Source: Spirosoma sp. (lineage in GTDB: Bacteria; Bacteroidota; Bacteroidia; Cytophagales; Spirosomataceae). From it: a stretch of DNA of 64,000 bases. The stretch spans positions 124,001-188,000 of the forward strand of contig NZ_JAPLET010000010.1 of assembly GCF_026391055.1 (NCBI RefSeq), in the 5' to 3' direction. The notes beneath the pieces are model-generated. The model searched no databases. It had not been told where the DNA came from and was given only the letters and a program-made list of their open reading frames with translations. Positions 26,324-34,872 of this stretch are shown here, one piece after another; positions within the stretch are counted from its first letter, which is position 1, and every line of letters begins with the position of its first letter. The position numbers and the translations under genes are program-made.

Positions 26324-27214
26324 CGCTTTTAACTCCGCAATCAGCGTCTCGTTGTATTGTCGGGATACAGGAACGATAAACTGCCCGGACAATAAGTGCA
26401 GTTTATACCCCTGCGCATTCCCCGTTACACGCTCCACCCGGTTGAGGTTAACGATGTACGAACGGTGGCATCTGACAATGTAAGGCTGCGTAATTTGTTT
26501 CTCCAGCCGGCTGAGGCTGCTGCGCAGTAGCGGCTTGGCTACCTGTTTATTCCGGAGATAGGTAACGGTGCAGTAATTATCACTCGACTCAACAAAGAGT
26601 AGATCTTCTGCATCCAGGACGACGCTATCTTTTTCGTTGTCAGCTACGAGCGTAACGGTTGTATTAACAGGCTCAGTTGCCGGACCGACGGGGACTTTTC
26701 GGGCGAGCGTCGTTACTTCATTATGTACATGAATTGGCAGGCTGGCAGCGGCCTGGCTATATTTTTTAAGCTGGGTAATATAACTGACAAATACGAGCCC
26801 CGTTACAGGAAACAACCCGATGAGGAACGTTACCAGGATCATACCCAACCAACTTATACCGCTGCTTCCATCGGGTCCCAAAAGCCAGCCCAGATAAAGC
26901 CGGTTGGCTATGGCAATCAGTAAGATATTGACCATCAAAGCCACAATTTCCCGCCCTACAGTCCACTGTTCTTCTACGTATAGCCGGGGAAACAACCTCC
27001 GCAAAACGATAAAATTCAAGACCGTTACTATAAAGGTTACAGCACCGAAGCCCAGAATCTTGATTACTTTATTGGGTGTTTCCCATGAATTCAGACCAAA
27101 TGGCTGAAAGACAAGCAAAAACAGCCCAACAAATAAGCCAATCAACGTAGCCTTTCGGAGTTGAGACCCGGCGGAGTAATCAATCGGATAGGGTTGATTA
27201 AGAAATCGAACCAT
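26318..27214 (-). CDS. Membrane-bound LytTR-family transcriptional regulator
   Basis: 298 residues. Four membrane segments occupy residues ~25-165 (KATLIGLFVGLFLLVFQPFG, GFGAVTFIVTVLNFIVLR, IVALMVNILLIAIANRLYL, GMILVTFLIGLFPVTGLVFV). The C-terminal ~100 residues form a LytTR DNA-binding domain: DAEDLLFVESSDNYCTVTYL, LLRSSLSRLEKQI, VRCHRSYIVNLNRVERV and FIVPVSRQYNETL. There is no receiver domain, so the signal is probably sensed directly by the membrane part. The target is likely the DUF2306-like gene downstream or the rhomboid operon. Confidence 0.88.
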   Translation of the reverse strand: MVRFLNQPYPIDYSAGSQLRKATLIGLFVGLFLLVFQPFGLNSWETPNKVIKILGFGAVTFIVTVLNFIVLRRLFPRLYVEEQWTVGREIVALMVNILLIAIANRLYLGWLLGPDGSSGISWLGMILVTFLIGLFPVTGLVFVSYITQLKKYSQAAASLPIHVHNEVTTLARKVPVGPATEPVNTTVTLVADNEKDSVVLDAEDLLFVESSDNYCTVTYLRNKQVAKPLLRSSLSRLEKQITQPYIVRCHRSYIVNLNRVERVTGNAQGYKLHLLSGQFIVPVSRQYNETLIAELKAL

Positions 27215-27236
27215 GAGTTAAATACACCGGTGTTAA

Positions 27237-27860
27237 CTAAAATAACCGCCAACCCGCAATCTGCTCAAAAAAGCTGGGCAGCACTTCGGGGTACACAATA
27301 ATCATAAAGACAACTCCGAATAAGGCACCGTAAAAGTGAGCATCATGATTGACATTGCCCGCGCCACGCCGTGACTCATAGTATGAATAAGCCAGATACA
27401 GGGCACCAAAAATAAACCCTGGAATACCAATCGGAATGAAGTACAGGTAGATTGGTGTTAAAGGCCGGAACAGGATAGCCGCGAAAATAACCGCCGATAC
27501 GCCCCCCGATGCTCCCAGCGAGTTATAGCCAGGATCGTTTCGGTGTTTTAGAAAACTAGGGATATCTGATACCAGGATAGCCACCAAATAAAAGCCAATA
27601 AGATAAGGCCCTCCGCTCCCTTCAAACAGCATGGTAAACACCTGTTCAATAAAGCCGCCAAAGAAGTATAGACTGAGCATGTTGAAGAACAGATGCCCCC
27701 AGTCGGCATGTAGAAAACCAGATGTAATCAGGCGGTAGTACTGCCCACGACTCGACACCTGATAGGGATTCATAATCCACTGATTCATCAGGCTGTAATT
27801 GTTCCAGGCGGCTACACTGATAATAACCGTGACAACAATGATTATTAAGGTAATGCTCAT
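27237..27860 (-). CDS. Rhomboid family intramembrane serine protease
   Basis: 207 residues when started at the ATG giving MSITLIIIVVTVIISVA; a longer TTG-initiated frame is less likely because it reads through a repeat-like spacer. The catalytic serine is S118 in GASGGVSAVIFA and the histidine H175 in AHFYGALFG; HLFFNMLSLYFFGGFIEQ carries the conserved H-x3-N oxyanion motif. Six membrane segments. Rhomboids cleave other proteins within the membrane; substrate unknown here. Confidence 0.92.
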   Translation of the reverse strand: MSITLIIIVVTVIISVAAWNNYSLMNQWIMNPYQVSSRGQYYRLITSGFLHADWGHLFFNMLSLYFFGGFIEQVFTMLFEGSGGPYLIGFYLVAILVSDIPSFLKHRNDPGYNSLGASGGVSAVIFAAILFRPLTPIYLYFIPIGIPGFIFGALYLAYSYYESRRGAGNVNHDAHFYGALFGVVFMIIVYPEVLPSFFEQIAGWRLF

Positions 27861-27950
27861 GAGTTGGATATAGGATGTAGTATGTATGGTGTATGATGTA
27901 CGAAATGGCTGACGCGAAAGCAACACACCCTATATCTTACATCGCTCTTT

Positions 27951-28922
27951 CTAGCTTTCCCGTTCAACTAACTGGCGGGCAAATTGAATCAATAACCCCT
28001 TCCGCTCGGGCCGGGCATTGATCTGATCGAAATTCGCAAACCCGCGTGCGAAATACTCATTGATTCGCAACTCTGTCAGCTCCCGAATACCCAACTGGTC
28101 ATAAATGGTGGTAACCGCCTTTACTTTTTCGGCTTTATCGAACTTGGTACGGGTGAGCCAGTCGATTAATTCATCCCGCAGAGGCCCTTTAGCCTGCGCC
28201 AGTGCTTCGATGAGTAAAAACGTTTTTTTGTTGGCAATAATGTCTCCGCCTACTTGTTTGCCAAACTTGGCCGGGTCGCCGTATACGTCCAGTAAGTCAT
28301 CTTTTAACTGAAAGCCAACGCCAATGTTCATGCCGCCTTCGTAGAGGTGTAAGGTAGTTTCTTCATCGGCGCCACCAATCAACCCGCCCAGTTCCAGGGC
28401 ATACCCCAGTAAAACGGATGTTTTAAGGCGAATCATGTCAATATATTCGGCTTCGGAAACGTCCCAGCGTGTTTCAAAATTCATGTCCATCTGCTGCCCT
28501 TCGCAGACCTCAGCGGCTGTACGGCTAAATCGGGCTAGCGCAACAGCCAGCTTATCCGCTTCGACATTGAGCATAAGCTGGTACGCATTAACAAGCATAA
28601 CATCTCCCGACAGAATGGCAATGTTACCGTTCCATTTTTCATGCACGGTCGGCTGTCCCCGGCGTAGCGGAGCCTGGTCCATAATATCGTCGTGCATGAG
28701 CGTAAAGTTGTGAAAAACCTCGACGCCCAACGCGGGGCGAACGGCCTTTCGCCAGTCATCCGTAAAGAGATAAGCGCCCATCAGCGTCAACAGGGGGCGC
28801 ATCCGCTTACCTCCCAAGCTCATTATATAGCGAATAGGATTGTAAAGTTCGGGCGGGTTTTGCCCGTATTGTATAGACTGAAGTTCTTCTTGAAGTGCAT
28901 TAATGAATATAGCAGGACTCAT
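27951..28922 (-). CDS. Polyprenyl diphosphate synthase
   Basis: 323 residues. The enzyme condenses isopentenyl diphosphate with an allylic diphosphate to a long isoprenoid chain, for menaquinone side chains or lipid carriers. First aspartate-rich motif D78-D82 (HDDIMDQAPLRRGQPTVH), second motif FQLKDDLLDVYGD near residue 207; GGKRMRPLLTLM contains the basic diphosphate-binding residues. The residues before the first motif (VFHNFTLMHDD) lack large aromatics at position -1, typical of longer-chain products. ispB-like; chain length not predictable with certainty. Confidence 0.93.
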   Translation of the reverse strand: MSPAIFINALQEELQSIQYGQNPPELYNPIRYIMSLGGKRMRPLLTLMGAYLFTDDWRKAVRPALGVEVFHNFTLMHDDIMDQAPLRRGQPTVHEKWNGNIAILSGDVMLVNAYQLMLNVEADKLAVALARFSRTAAEVCEGQQMDMNFETRWDVSEAEYIDMIRLKTSVLLGYALELGGLIGGADEETTLHLYEGGMNIGVGFQLKDDLLDVYGDPAKFGKQVGGDIIANKKTFLLIEALAQAKGPLRDELIDWLTRTKFDKAEKVKAVTTIYDQLGIRELTELRINEYFARGFANFDQINARPERKGLLIQFARQLVERES

Positions 28923-28971
28923 TCGTCAGGGTTACGTTTCGGCCAAAATTACAGCAAAAGACCTCAAAACC

Positions 28972-29796
28972 CTAACGGTGAAATATCCGTCGATAATTCC
29001 GGTAAGAAGGCGTATTAATCATATAAATAAGCCTTGCCGATAAGATAAAATAACCATCACGCCGTTGACTGTTACCACGTTGGGCTCCTGGCGCATTTGG
29101 CTTCAGGCCCAGCTCAAGACGCCTGTCCGACAAGGCTGCGGCAAAGGGGTCCATCTTGGTCAGGTCGGGATATACCGTACTCACATCGTCCAGGTAGTCG
29201 CTGAAAACGTGGGTATAGGTAGCCTCCAGGTTCCACCTGAACCGCTCCGTTGCATGAATGGGCACGCCGAGTCCATAACGCAAAATGAAGGGTAGCCGGT
29301 TGTACTTTACGCCTTCGGTCTGTAAGGGAGCCAGACTAACGAGCTGACGGCTAAACACTGCTCTGGGGGTCATATAGGTAAGTCCGGTACCAGCCAGTGC
29401 GTAGGGGATAATGACATGATTCTGGTCGCTGGCGGGCCAGAAATCCCATTGCACACCTGCCCATATATCGGGGTTTATACTGAGAAACGAAAGGTTATTA
29501 TACTCCAGATGGGTGTTCTCGTGCGTACCGCGTATGTAGTAGATCTGTACCTCGGCCCGAAGCGTTAGCTGGGGAGAGTACCGATAGGCTATAGCCCCAT
29601 TTATGGCTGCCCCTAACCGCAGATAACCCAGGTTACCCGCTTCAGTTAAATCGCCCAGGTAATGGGTAACCCCCAAACCGCCGTTAAGAAGCCAGGTGCC
29701 GGGGCGCTCCCGCCAGATTTCGGAACGTTGCGCCAGTGCCCCTGACGAATAGCCGATACAGCCAAGTAAACTAAACCAATACCACAAATAGCGCAC
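28972..29796 (-). CDS. DUF6089-like outer membrane protein
   Basis: 274 residues with GTG start and signal peptide (RYLWYWFSLLGCIGYSSGAL, cleavage after AQ). The segment LNGGLGVTHYLGDLTE and later RLGAAINGAIAYRYSPQLTL are the hallmarks of the Bacteroidota DUF6089 family, small beta-barrels in the outer membrane. The C-terminal half contains ETTYTHVFSDYLDDVST-like barrel strands. Role unknown; similar proteins often sit near polyprenyl synthase or NAD kinase genes. The frame ends close to the polyprenyl synthase start. Confidence 0.75.
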   Translation of the reverse strand: MRYLWYWFSLLGCIGYSSGALAQRSEIWRERPGTWLLNGGLGVTHYLGDLTEAGNLGYLRLGAAINGAIAYRYSPQLTLRAEVQIYYIRGTHENTHLEYNNLSFLSINPDIWAGVQWDFWPASDQNHVIIPYALAGTGLTYMTPRAVFSRQLVSLAPLQTEGVKYNRLPFILRYGLGVPIHATERFRWNLEATYTHVFSDYLDDVSTVYPDLTKMDPFAAALSDRRLELGLKPNAPGAQRGNSQRRDGYFILSARLIYMINTPSYRNYRRIFHR

Positions 29797-29860
29797 AGGG
29801 GTAAATCAGTATGATAAACCCCTGTGACGAATGATTAAAGAGAAGGTAACCGGACCTTAC

Positions 29861-30295
29861 TTACAGCTCGCCAATATCCTCATTCCAGAGGGCTGGCTTC
29901 TCGGCAATAAACTGGTTCATCATGTCGACGCATTCGGGCAGGTCGAGGTCAATGACTTCGACGCCATGCTGCTCCATAAATTCCCGCGCCCCCGGAAACG
30001 TACGCGACTCACCAACGATTACTTTGGGTATTTTGAACTGCACAATAGTTCCGGCACACATATAGCAGGGCATTAGTGTCGAATAAATAACGGTGTTGCG
30101 GAATGATCCTACCCGTCCGGCATTATTCAGGCAATCCATCTCGCCGTGCAGAATTGGGTTGTTTTCCTGCACGCGCTTGTTGTGGCCCGACGCCACCAGT
30201 TCGCCATTTTTGATCAGAGCTGACCCAATAGGAATACCCCCTTCGCTCAAACTTTTGCGGGCCTGATTAATAGCCTCCTGCATAAATTCATCCAT
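29861..30295 (-). CDS. Nucleoside/cytosine deaminase family protein
   Basis: 144 residues with the zinc-dependent deaminase signature: H50-x-E52 in PILHGEMDCL and C77-x2-C80 in TLMPCYMCAG. These bind zinc and activate water for deamination of cytosine, guanine or related bases. The remainder (GESRTFPGAREFMEQHGVEV, ending AEKPALWNEDIGEL) resembles yeast-type cytosine deaminases. It is the second gene after the Nudix hydrolase on the same strand, 16 bases apart, suggesting a nucleotide-salvage pair. Confidence 0.92.
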   Translation of the reverse strand: MDEFMQEAINQARKSLSEGGIPIGSALIKNGELVASGHNKRVQENNPILHGEMDCLNNAGRVGSFRNTVIYSTLMPCYMCAGTIVQFKIPKVIVGESRTFPGAREFMEQHGVEVIDLDLPECVDMMNQFIAEKPALWNEDIGEL

Positions 30296-30311
30296 ATCCT
30301 TCCAGTTTAGC

Positions 30312-30992
30312 CTATAACAATTTCATGGTCTCATAATCCCCAACATGCTGTAAATACAAAAAATGCAGCAACAGACCATTGACGTTGGTAATGAGCGTAT
30401 GGGCTTCAGGCAACGTAGCCACCACGCTCGTAATTCGCTCAAACTCCGACTGATTACCCATGTTCTGCAAGTGAAACGCCATGATTTCATCGCGGGTCAT
30501 TTCTTTTTCCAAATAGAAAAAGTGCATCCCTTCATCGCTGGTGCCGGTGCTGGGGTGCCACACCCTCGGGTTAAGCTTCGTCAACTCACTGGCCGCGACG
30601 GTCAGACCGATTTCTTCGCCGAGTTCGCGGGCAGCTACTTCGTCGGGGGCGTCGCTGGCATCGACCATACCGGCGGGGTGTTCGTAGGTTTGTGAGCCAT
30701 CGGCTATGCGTCGCTGCTTGACCAGCACCACGAATTTCTGACGCGTTTCTTTTTCGATCAGGCACACCAATACCGAAACAGCGTGGCCTTTCAGGAAGAG
30801 CGCGGGTGGGATTTTGTCGCCTTCGGGCGTATCGGCGTCCACTTCCAGCATGGCGAACAGGACTTCACCATTATGTCGGTAGCGGATGTAAAAGTCTTTT
30901 ACGTTATTAATCTTCAAGCCATTGGTTTCGGCCTGGCTCTTCCAGTAGCGGAACTTGGGCGCATCCTCAAGCGACTCTTTGTGGTTTTTCAT
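30312..30992 (-). CDS. Nudix hydrolase
   Basis: 226 residues. The Nudix box GMVDASDAPDEVAARELGEE followed by IGL fits G-x5-E-x7-R-E-x2-E-E-x-G-[hydrophobic], although the first glutamate position is less canonical. EHPAG precedes it as in ADP-sugar pyrophosphatases. WHPSTGTSDEGMHFFYLEKE is also typical of that subgroup. The enzyme probably hydrolyses a nucleoside diphosphate derivative and is co-transcribed with the deaminase. Confidence 0.9.
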   Translation of the reverse strand: MKNHKESLEDAPKFRYWKSQAETNGLKINNVKDFYIRYRHNGEVLFAMLEVDADTPEGDKIPPALFLKGHAVSVLVCLIEKETRQKFVVLVKQRRIADGSQTYEHPAGMVDASDAPDEVAARELGEEIGLTVAASELTKLNPRVWHPSTGTSDEGMHFFYLEKEMTRDEIMAFHLQNMGNQSEFERITSVVATLPEAHTLITNVNGLLLHFLYLQHVGDYETMKLL

Positions 30993-31051
30993 ACCGCTAG
31001 TTATGTATAAAACGGCTTCGGCGTTTTAACTTTTTCAATAAAGTGTCTGGT

Positions 31052-31116
31052 GCCCACCGTCCTGGTCGGTCGTTTATGTACTAATTTATCCCCCAACCGG
31101 GACGCGATCGGCACTA
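31052..31116. repeat. Dispersed palindromic repeat, copy 2
   Basis: Contains ACCGTCCTGGTCGGT (31056-31070), exact reverse complement of the element at 19201-19215, followed 20-30 bases later by the related CCAACCGGGACGCGATCGGC. Intergenic, between the Nudix gene and the next terminator. Confidence 0.55.
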
Positions 31117-31124
31117 CAAAAAAA

Positions 31125-31160
31125 ACGTCTTTAACCTGATGCCTGTCAGGTTAAAGACGT
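31125..31160 (-). terminator. Terminator of the secreted hypothetical gene
   Basis: Perfect 15-bp stem (ACGTCTTTAACCTGA with TCAGGTTAAAGACGT) and a 6-base loop. On the minus strand it is followed by a run of eight T. It lies 37 bases after the stop of the upstream minus-strand gene. Confidence 0.92.
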
Positions 31161-31196
31161 AACGAGGGAATAGCGGTGTTGGTTACGAAGAAATAC

Positions 31197-31856
31197 TTAC
31201 TTGAACTTCAACTTAACTACCCCGTTTTTGATAACGATCTGGTCCTGTTTGTCCTGTTCTTTATAGCCGTTTCCTTCCGGGTCGATGGCCGAATCGTAGC
31301 CGGAGGCTTTGGTAATAGCTTTATCTTCCATTTTGTTGATTAGCCGTCCCATGCCGCCAAATACGGTCGCCGTCCCTTTTTCTTTCCAGTAACTTCCAAC
31401 GAGGTTCGTCGAGAAGGTTGCTTCCAGAAATCCATCGGCGCCCATTTTTACGTCAATCGTTTCATCGCCGTTCTGCGATTTACCAACGTGGTATTCCATA
31501 CGAGGTTCGCGGGTTTCCTCCACATATTTAATGGCCGCAATGCCCTTGTACTTCCCCAAATCCTCTACCTTTTTCTTATTCTCTTTGGTGTCAGGCTTAT
31601 CGGCATCGACAACGAGGTAGGTACCGGTTTCGATGATTTCACGCTTGTCGTAGCTACCCAGCCAGATCCGCAGCGATTTATCAGGTTTGACGGTATTCGC
31701 CGTTATCCACCAGAAATTACCGATTCTGACCCGGCGGGGTTGAGTAGTAAATTCCTTTCCGTCGATCTCTGCTTTAAGTGTGTTATCGTTGGCAATTTGC
31801 CCGAATGAAACCGTTGTGACGAGAAGTAAGGCAAGTATAAGAAGCTGTCTGTTCAT
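31197..31856 (-). CDS. Secreted protein of unknown function
   Basis: 219 residues. A signal peptide (MNRQLLILALLLVTTVSFGQ) precedes a domain beginning LKAEIDGKEFTTQPRRVRIG. The body is rich in beta-strand-like alternation and charged residues (GSYDKREIIETGTYLVV, YHVGKSQNGDETIDVKMGAD). No family or catalytic motif was recognised. It is monocistronic, with a strong terminator downstream and an unusual hairpin that covers its start codon. Confidence 0.75.
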   Translation of the reverse strand: MNRQLLILALLLVTTVSFGQIANDNTLKAEIDGKEFTTQPRRVRIGNFWWITANTVKPDKSLRIWLGSYDKREIIETGTYLVVDADKPDTKENKKKVEDLGKYKGIAAIKYVEETREPRMEYHVGKSQNGDETIDVKMGADGFLEATFSTNLVGSYWKEKGTATVFGGMGRLINKMEDKAITKASGYDSAIDPEGNGYKEQDKQDQIVIKNGVVKLKFK

Positions 31857-31908
31857 CGGATTAAGTTGAGTTGTTAATTGGCTATGAACAAATTAACTTA
31901 ATCCGATG
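31854..31908 (-). promoter_or_regulatory. Leader hairpin burying a start codon
   Basis: Bases 31854-31867 (which include the start codon of the secreted protein) are a perfect 14-base reverse complement of 31895-31908 in its leader, with a 27-base loop. In the mRNA the AUG would be the last three bases of a 14-bp stem. Could be a translational switch or an accidental repeat. Confidence 0.5.
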
Positions 31909-31968
31909 ACCGACAAATCGTTTCTTTGAGTAACCGGTTTCTTTTTGATTTGACCGGTTCACATACGT

Positions 31969-34176
31969 TTATTTTTGGGTGATTGCCTGGGCCTCAGGAC
32001 CTACGTACCGTTCGAAGAACTCATAAATCCGCAGCAGCCGGTCAATCCGTTGCCGAACGTTACCCGACCGGCTTAGTTCGTGCGTAGCACCCGGCATACG
32101 GACGTACTCGACCGGGCGACCTAATATTTTCAGGCTTTTATACATCATCTCGCTCTGAATTGGCCCGGTGCGGAGGTCGTTTTCCCCGTGTTTGATGAGC
32201 AAAGGCGTTTTGATATTCTGGACGAAGGTATAGGGCGAGTTGGCATCCAGTACTTTAGCCTCTGCCGACCAGGGATAGGCAAAATAGTTGGGAATCAGCC
32301 GCCAGGCATTACCCTCCCCCAAAAAAGTAGTCAAATCATACACCCCGCGCTGAGCAAAAGCGGCTTTGAACCGGTTGTCGTGGCCCACAATCCAGGCTGT
32401 CAGGTAACCAGCATACGAACCACCCGTAATTACCTGCCGACTGGTATCGACCCAGCTTTCTTTAGCGGCATCGGTAACGGCAGCCAGCACATCTTCGGCC
32501 GGGCCAGTGCCCCAATCCTTGATGTTGGCCCGCTGGAAATTGATACCGTACCCTCCTGATCCGCGCGGATTGGCGTACACAACGCCGTACCCCTGCGAAC
32601 ACATGTACTGAAACTCATGCCACATAGACGGCTCACCCGGTCCCCACATGGCCGTTGGGCCACCGTGCATGTTGAGCAACAGCGGGTACTTTTTATTACC
32701 CTCGAAGAACGACGGCTTCATGATCCAGTAATCGACCGTTTGGCCGAGCGAGTTTTTGTACGTGCGCTTTTCCGGTGTACTCAACTGCCGCTGCGCTACC
32801 CAGTCGTTATGGTTACTGAGTTTAGTCTGTGTTTTGGCGGCTGCATCGGTCAGGTATAGTTCCGACGGATTTGCAACTTCCGTTTTTGCGAGTACCACGC
32901 GGTTACCGCTCACGTCGAAGCTGGTGACGCCAGCCGTGAAATCGGTTAGCTGCGTGACCTGCTTCGTAGCGGGGTCGAGCCGGTACAGGGGTGAACCGCC
33001 GTTTGCCGATGCATTGAAATAAATGACATAACCGGCGGCTCCTTTCTTCCCTTTTGCCGAAGCCGGTGCAGTTGTCCAGGCCATGCTGCTGGGTGCCCGG
33101 TCGAAGGTGACGAGTTCAACACCCGATACCAAAGTACCATTGAGCGTCGCCAGACCAAGCTGGGGGAAATTCACACCTTCTGATGAGGATACCATGAACA
33201 CCAGTTGCTTCCCATCGGGCGATACACTGGGGGAGCGATAGCTTTTACCAGCTTCTGATAGAATAGCCTTTTGCGTACCCGACCCATCGGCGGGAATGTA
33301 AACGATCCTGTTATCCTGCTCGCGGTCGGGGTGTTTGAGCGAATCGCGGTCGGTAACGACCAGCAGCCCCTGTCCGTTTGGCAGCCAGTTACCGCCCTGA
33401 TACGAATAAAAACCGCGTGTTAGGGCTTTGGGCGTAGCTCCTTCCTTTACATCAACTACATACATGTGCGTAAACGACATCTCGGGCTCCGTAGTAGCTT
33501 CGCCCTGGAAGTTGAGCCGGTTAAACACTTTCGCTTTCTTATCGTCAACATCTTTTTCCAGATACGCCCGCACCTCGGCCAGCGATCCATCCGGATTAGG
33601 CTTTATTTTCTTATCGCTCTTGATAAAGCTATTGTTCGCAAAGCCAGGCTTCTCCAGCGACCAGAGGGGCGTGTTTTTGCCGGGGTTCACTAGCGAATCG
33701 GTTAACATCTGAGCCATTGTAATACCCGATGTAAACGAAATCCGGCTTCCATCCGGCGACCAGAGGGGCGTAGATGCTCCGTAGGTCGTGTTGGTAAGCT
33801 GCCAGGCTTCTCCCCCATCCAGCGGCATAATAAAAATCTGGCCTTTTCCTTTCACCGTCCGCACGAAGGCAATCCGTTGTCCATCGGGCGACCAGACCGC
33901 CTGCCGGGCCGACTCGGGGCCGCGGGTCAGAGCTTTGCTATCGCCGGGCTTCAGACCCGTTAAATAAACATGGGTCTTGTACTCGTATTCTTCTTTATTG
34001 TCCGGGTTCGGTTCAATCGTGGCGAGGGCGTACACAGCTCGTTGCCCATCGGGCGACAACGAAATCCCACCAACCTGTTTAATACGGGTCAGGTCGGTAA
34101 CCGTAACTTTTGATTTTTGCTGGGCACATACCGTCTGCGCCACAAGGGTAACAAGCAGTAAAAACGTTGCTTTCAT
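31969..34176 (-). CDS. S9 family prolyl oligopeptidase-like peptidase
   Basis: 735 residues from the ATG that opens a signal peptide (MKATFLLLVTLVAQTVCAQQ). An N-terminal beta-propeller (~residues 30-470) has repeated PDGQ/WSPDG units such as SLSPDGQRAVYALA and WSPDGQRIAFV. The C-terminal alpha/beta-hydrolase domain has the nucleophile in GGSYAGYLTAWIV (near residue 583), the Asp in GENDLRTGP and the His in PGATHELSRSG. It is an exported serine peptidase or dipeptidyl/acylaminoacyl peptidase for peptide catabolism. The longer upstream frame was rejected because it lacks a signal peptide. Confidence 0.93.
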   Translation of the reverse strand: MKATFLLLVTLVAQTVCAQQKSKVTVTDLTRIKQVGGISLSPDGQRAVYALATIEPNPDNKEEYEYKTHVYLTGLKPGDSKALTRGPESARQAVWSPDGQRIAFVRTVKGKGQIFIMPLDGGEAWQLTNTTYGASTPLWSPDGSRISFTSGITMAQMLTDSLVNPGKNTPLWSLEKPGFANNSFIKSDKKIKPNPDGSLAEVRAYLEKDVDDKKAKVFNRLNFQGEATTEPEMSFTHMYVVDVKEGATPKALTRGFYSYQGGNWLPNGQGLLVVTDRDSLKHPDREQDNRIVYIPADGSGTQKAILSEAGKSYRSPSVSPDGKQLVFMVSSSEGVNFPQLGLATLNGTLVSGVELVTFDRAPSSMAWTTAPASAKGKKGAAGYVIYFNASANGGSPLYRLDPATKQVTQLTDFTAGVTSFDVSGNRVVLAKTEVANPSELYLTDAAAKTQTKLSNHNDWVAQRQLSTPEKRTYKNSLGQTVDYWIMKPSFFEGNKKYPLLLNMHGGPTAMWGPGEPSMWHEFQYMCSQGYGVVYANPRGSGGYGINFQRANIKDWGTGPAEDVLAAVTDAAKESWVDTSRQVITGGSYAGYLTAWIVGHDNRFKAAFAQRGVYDLTTFLGEGNAWRLIPNYFAYPWSAEAKVLDANSPYTFVQNIKTPLLIKHGENDLRTGPIQSEMMYKSLKILGRPVEYVRMPGATHELSRSGNVRQRIDRLLRIYEFFERYVGPEAQAITQK

Positions 34177-34252
34177 GAAGTGTTGGTTGTATTTGGTTGT
34201 TGGTAAACGTGTTATGTACCTACGGACCGGGCCGCGTAGGTACATTAGGTTA

Positions 34253-34777
34253 TTAAGCCAGGAGCGGCAAATACCGCTCTTTAATGACATTAACGTGGTG
34301 CGTGGCATGTCCAACCAGTACGAAACCCAGAGCGATGGCGGAGATAGGCTGATCAGAACAGGTTCCGGAACGCAGCAGCATGTCGTGGTCGAAGCTCTTG
34401 AACATGGCGATGTTGGACTGCCTTACAAGGCTGTATTCCTCGTATAAGTCGGGGATGGTTCGGTTAATACCGTTGGCATTTTCACCAAACATTACCTCAT
34501 CGAAGCCGGGTAAAGGTGTTTTGTCATTGCGGGCGATACGCATAGCCCGGTAGCTCATAATGCGTTCGGTATCAATGATGTGCTGTAGAATATCTTTTAC
34601 CGTCCATTTTTCGGGTGCGTAGCGGAGATCGCCCAGTTTTTCGAGCGTTTCGGCGGGGATTAGGTTTTCGAAGGATGCGCCCTGAGTGAGGGCATCGAGA
34701 AGGAGCCAGTCATTGTCGGCCAGATTGATATACCGGTCGAAGAATTTTGGCATCACGGGAATGTCGGACTTCGTCAT
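34253..34777 (-). CDS. DinB family protein
   Basis: 174 residues from the first ATG (MTKSDIPVMPKFFDRYINLA); an upstream TTG frame would begin next to a terminator. Four-helix bundle features are YAPEKWTVKDILQHIIDTER, MSYRAMRIARND and GHATHHVNVIKERYL, which supply the three histidines that bind a metal in DinB/YfiT-like proteins. These act as thiol-dependent transferases or metal-dependent hydrolases; the precise reaction is unknown. Confidence 0.85.
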   Translation of the reverse strand: MTKSDIPVMPKFFDRYINLADNDWLLLDALTQGASFENLIPAETLEKLGDLRYAPEKWTVKDILQHIIDTERIMSYRAMRIARNDKTPLPGFDEVMFGENANGINRTIPDLYEEYSLVRQSNIAMFKSFDHDMLLRSGTCSDQPISAIALGFVLVGHATHHVNVIKERYLPLLA

Positions 34778-34800
34778 TAGCAGGTCGTATAAAGGCAAAA

Positions 34801-34841
34801 CACAAACTCCCCGAAAGTACTGAACTTTCGGGGAGTTTGTG
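34801..34841. terminator. Terminator with perfect 18-bp stem
   Basis: Bases 34801-34818 and 34824-34841 are exact reverse complements with a 5-base loop (CACAAACTCCCCGAAAGT as left arm). On the minus strand it follows the S46 peptidase gene by 31 bases. No long T-run. Confidence 0.85.
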
Positions 34842-34872
34842 CGGCCTGAAATGCCAATAGCGCAATAATTCT

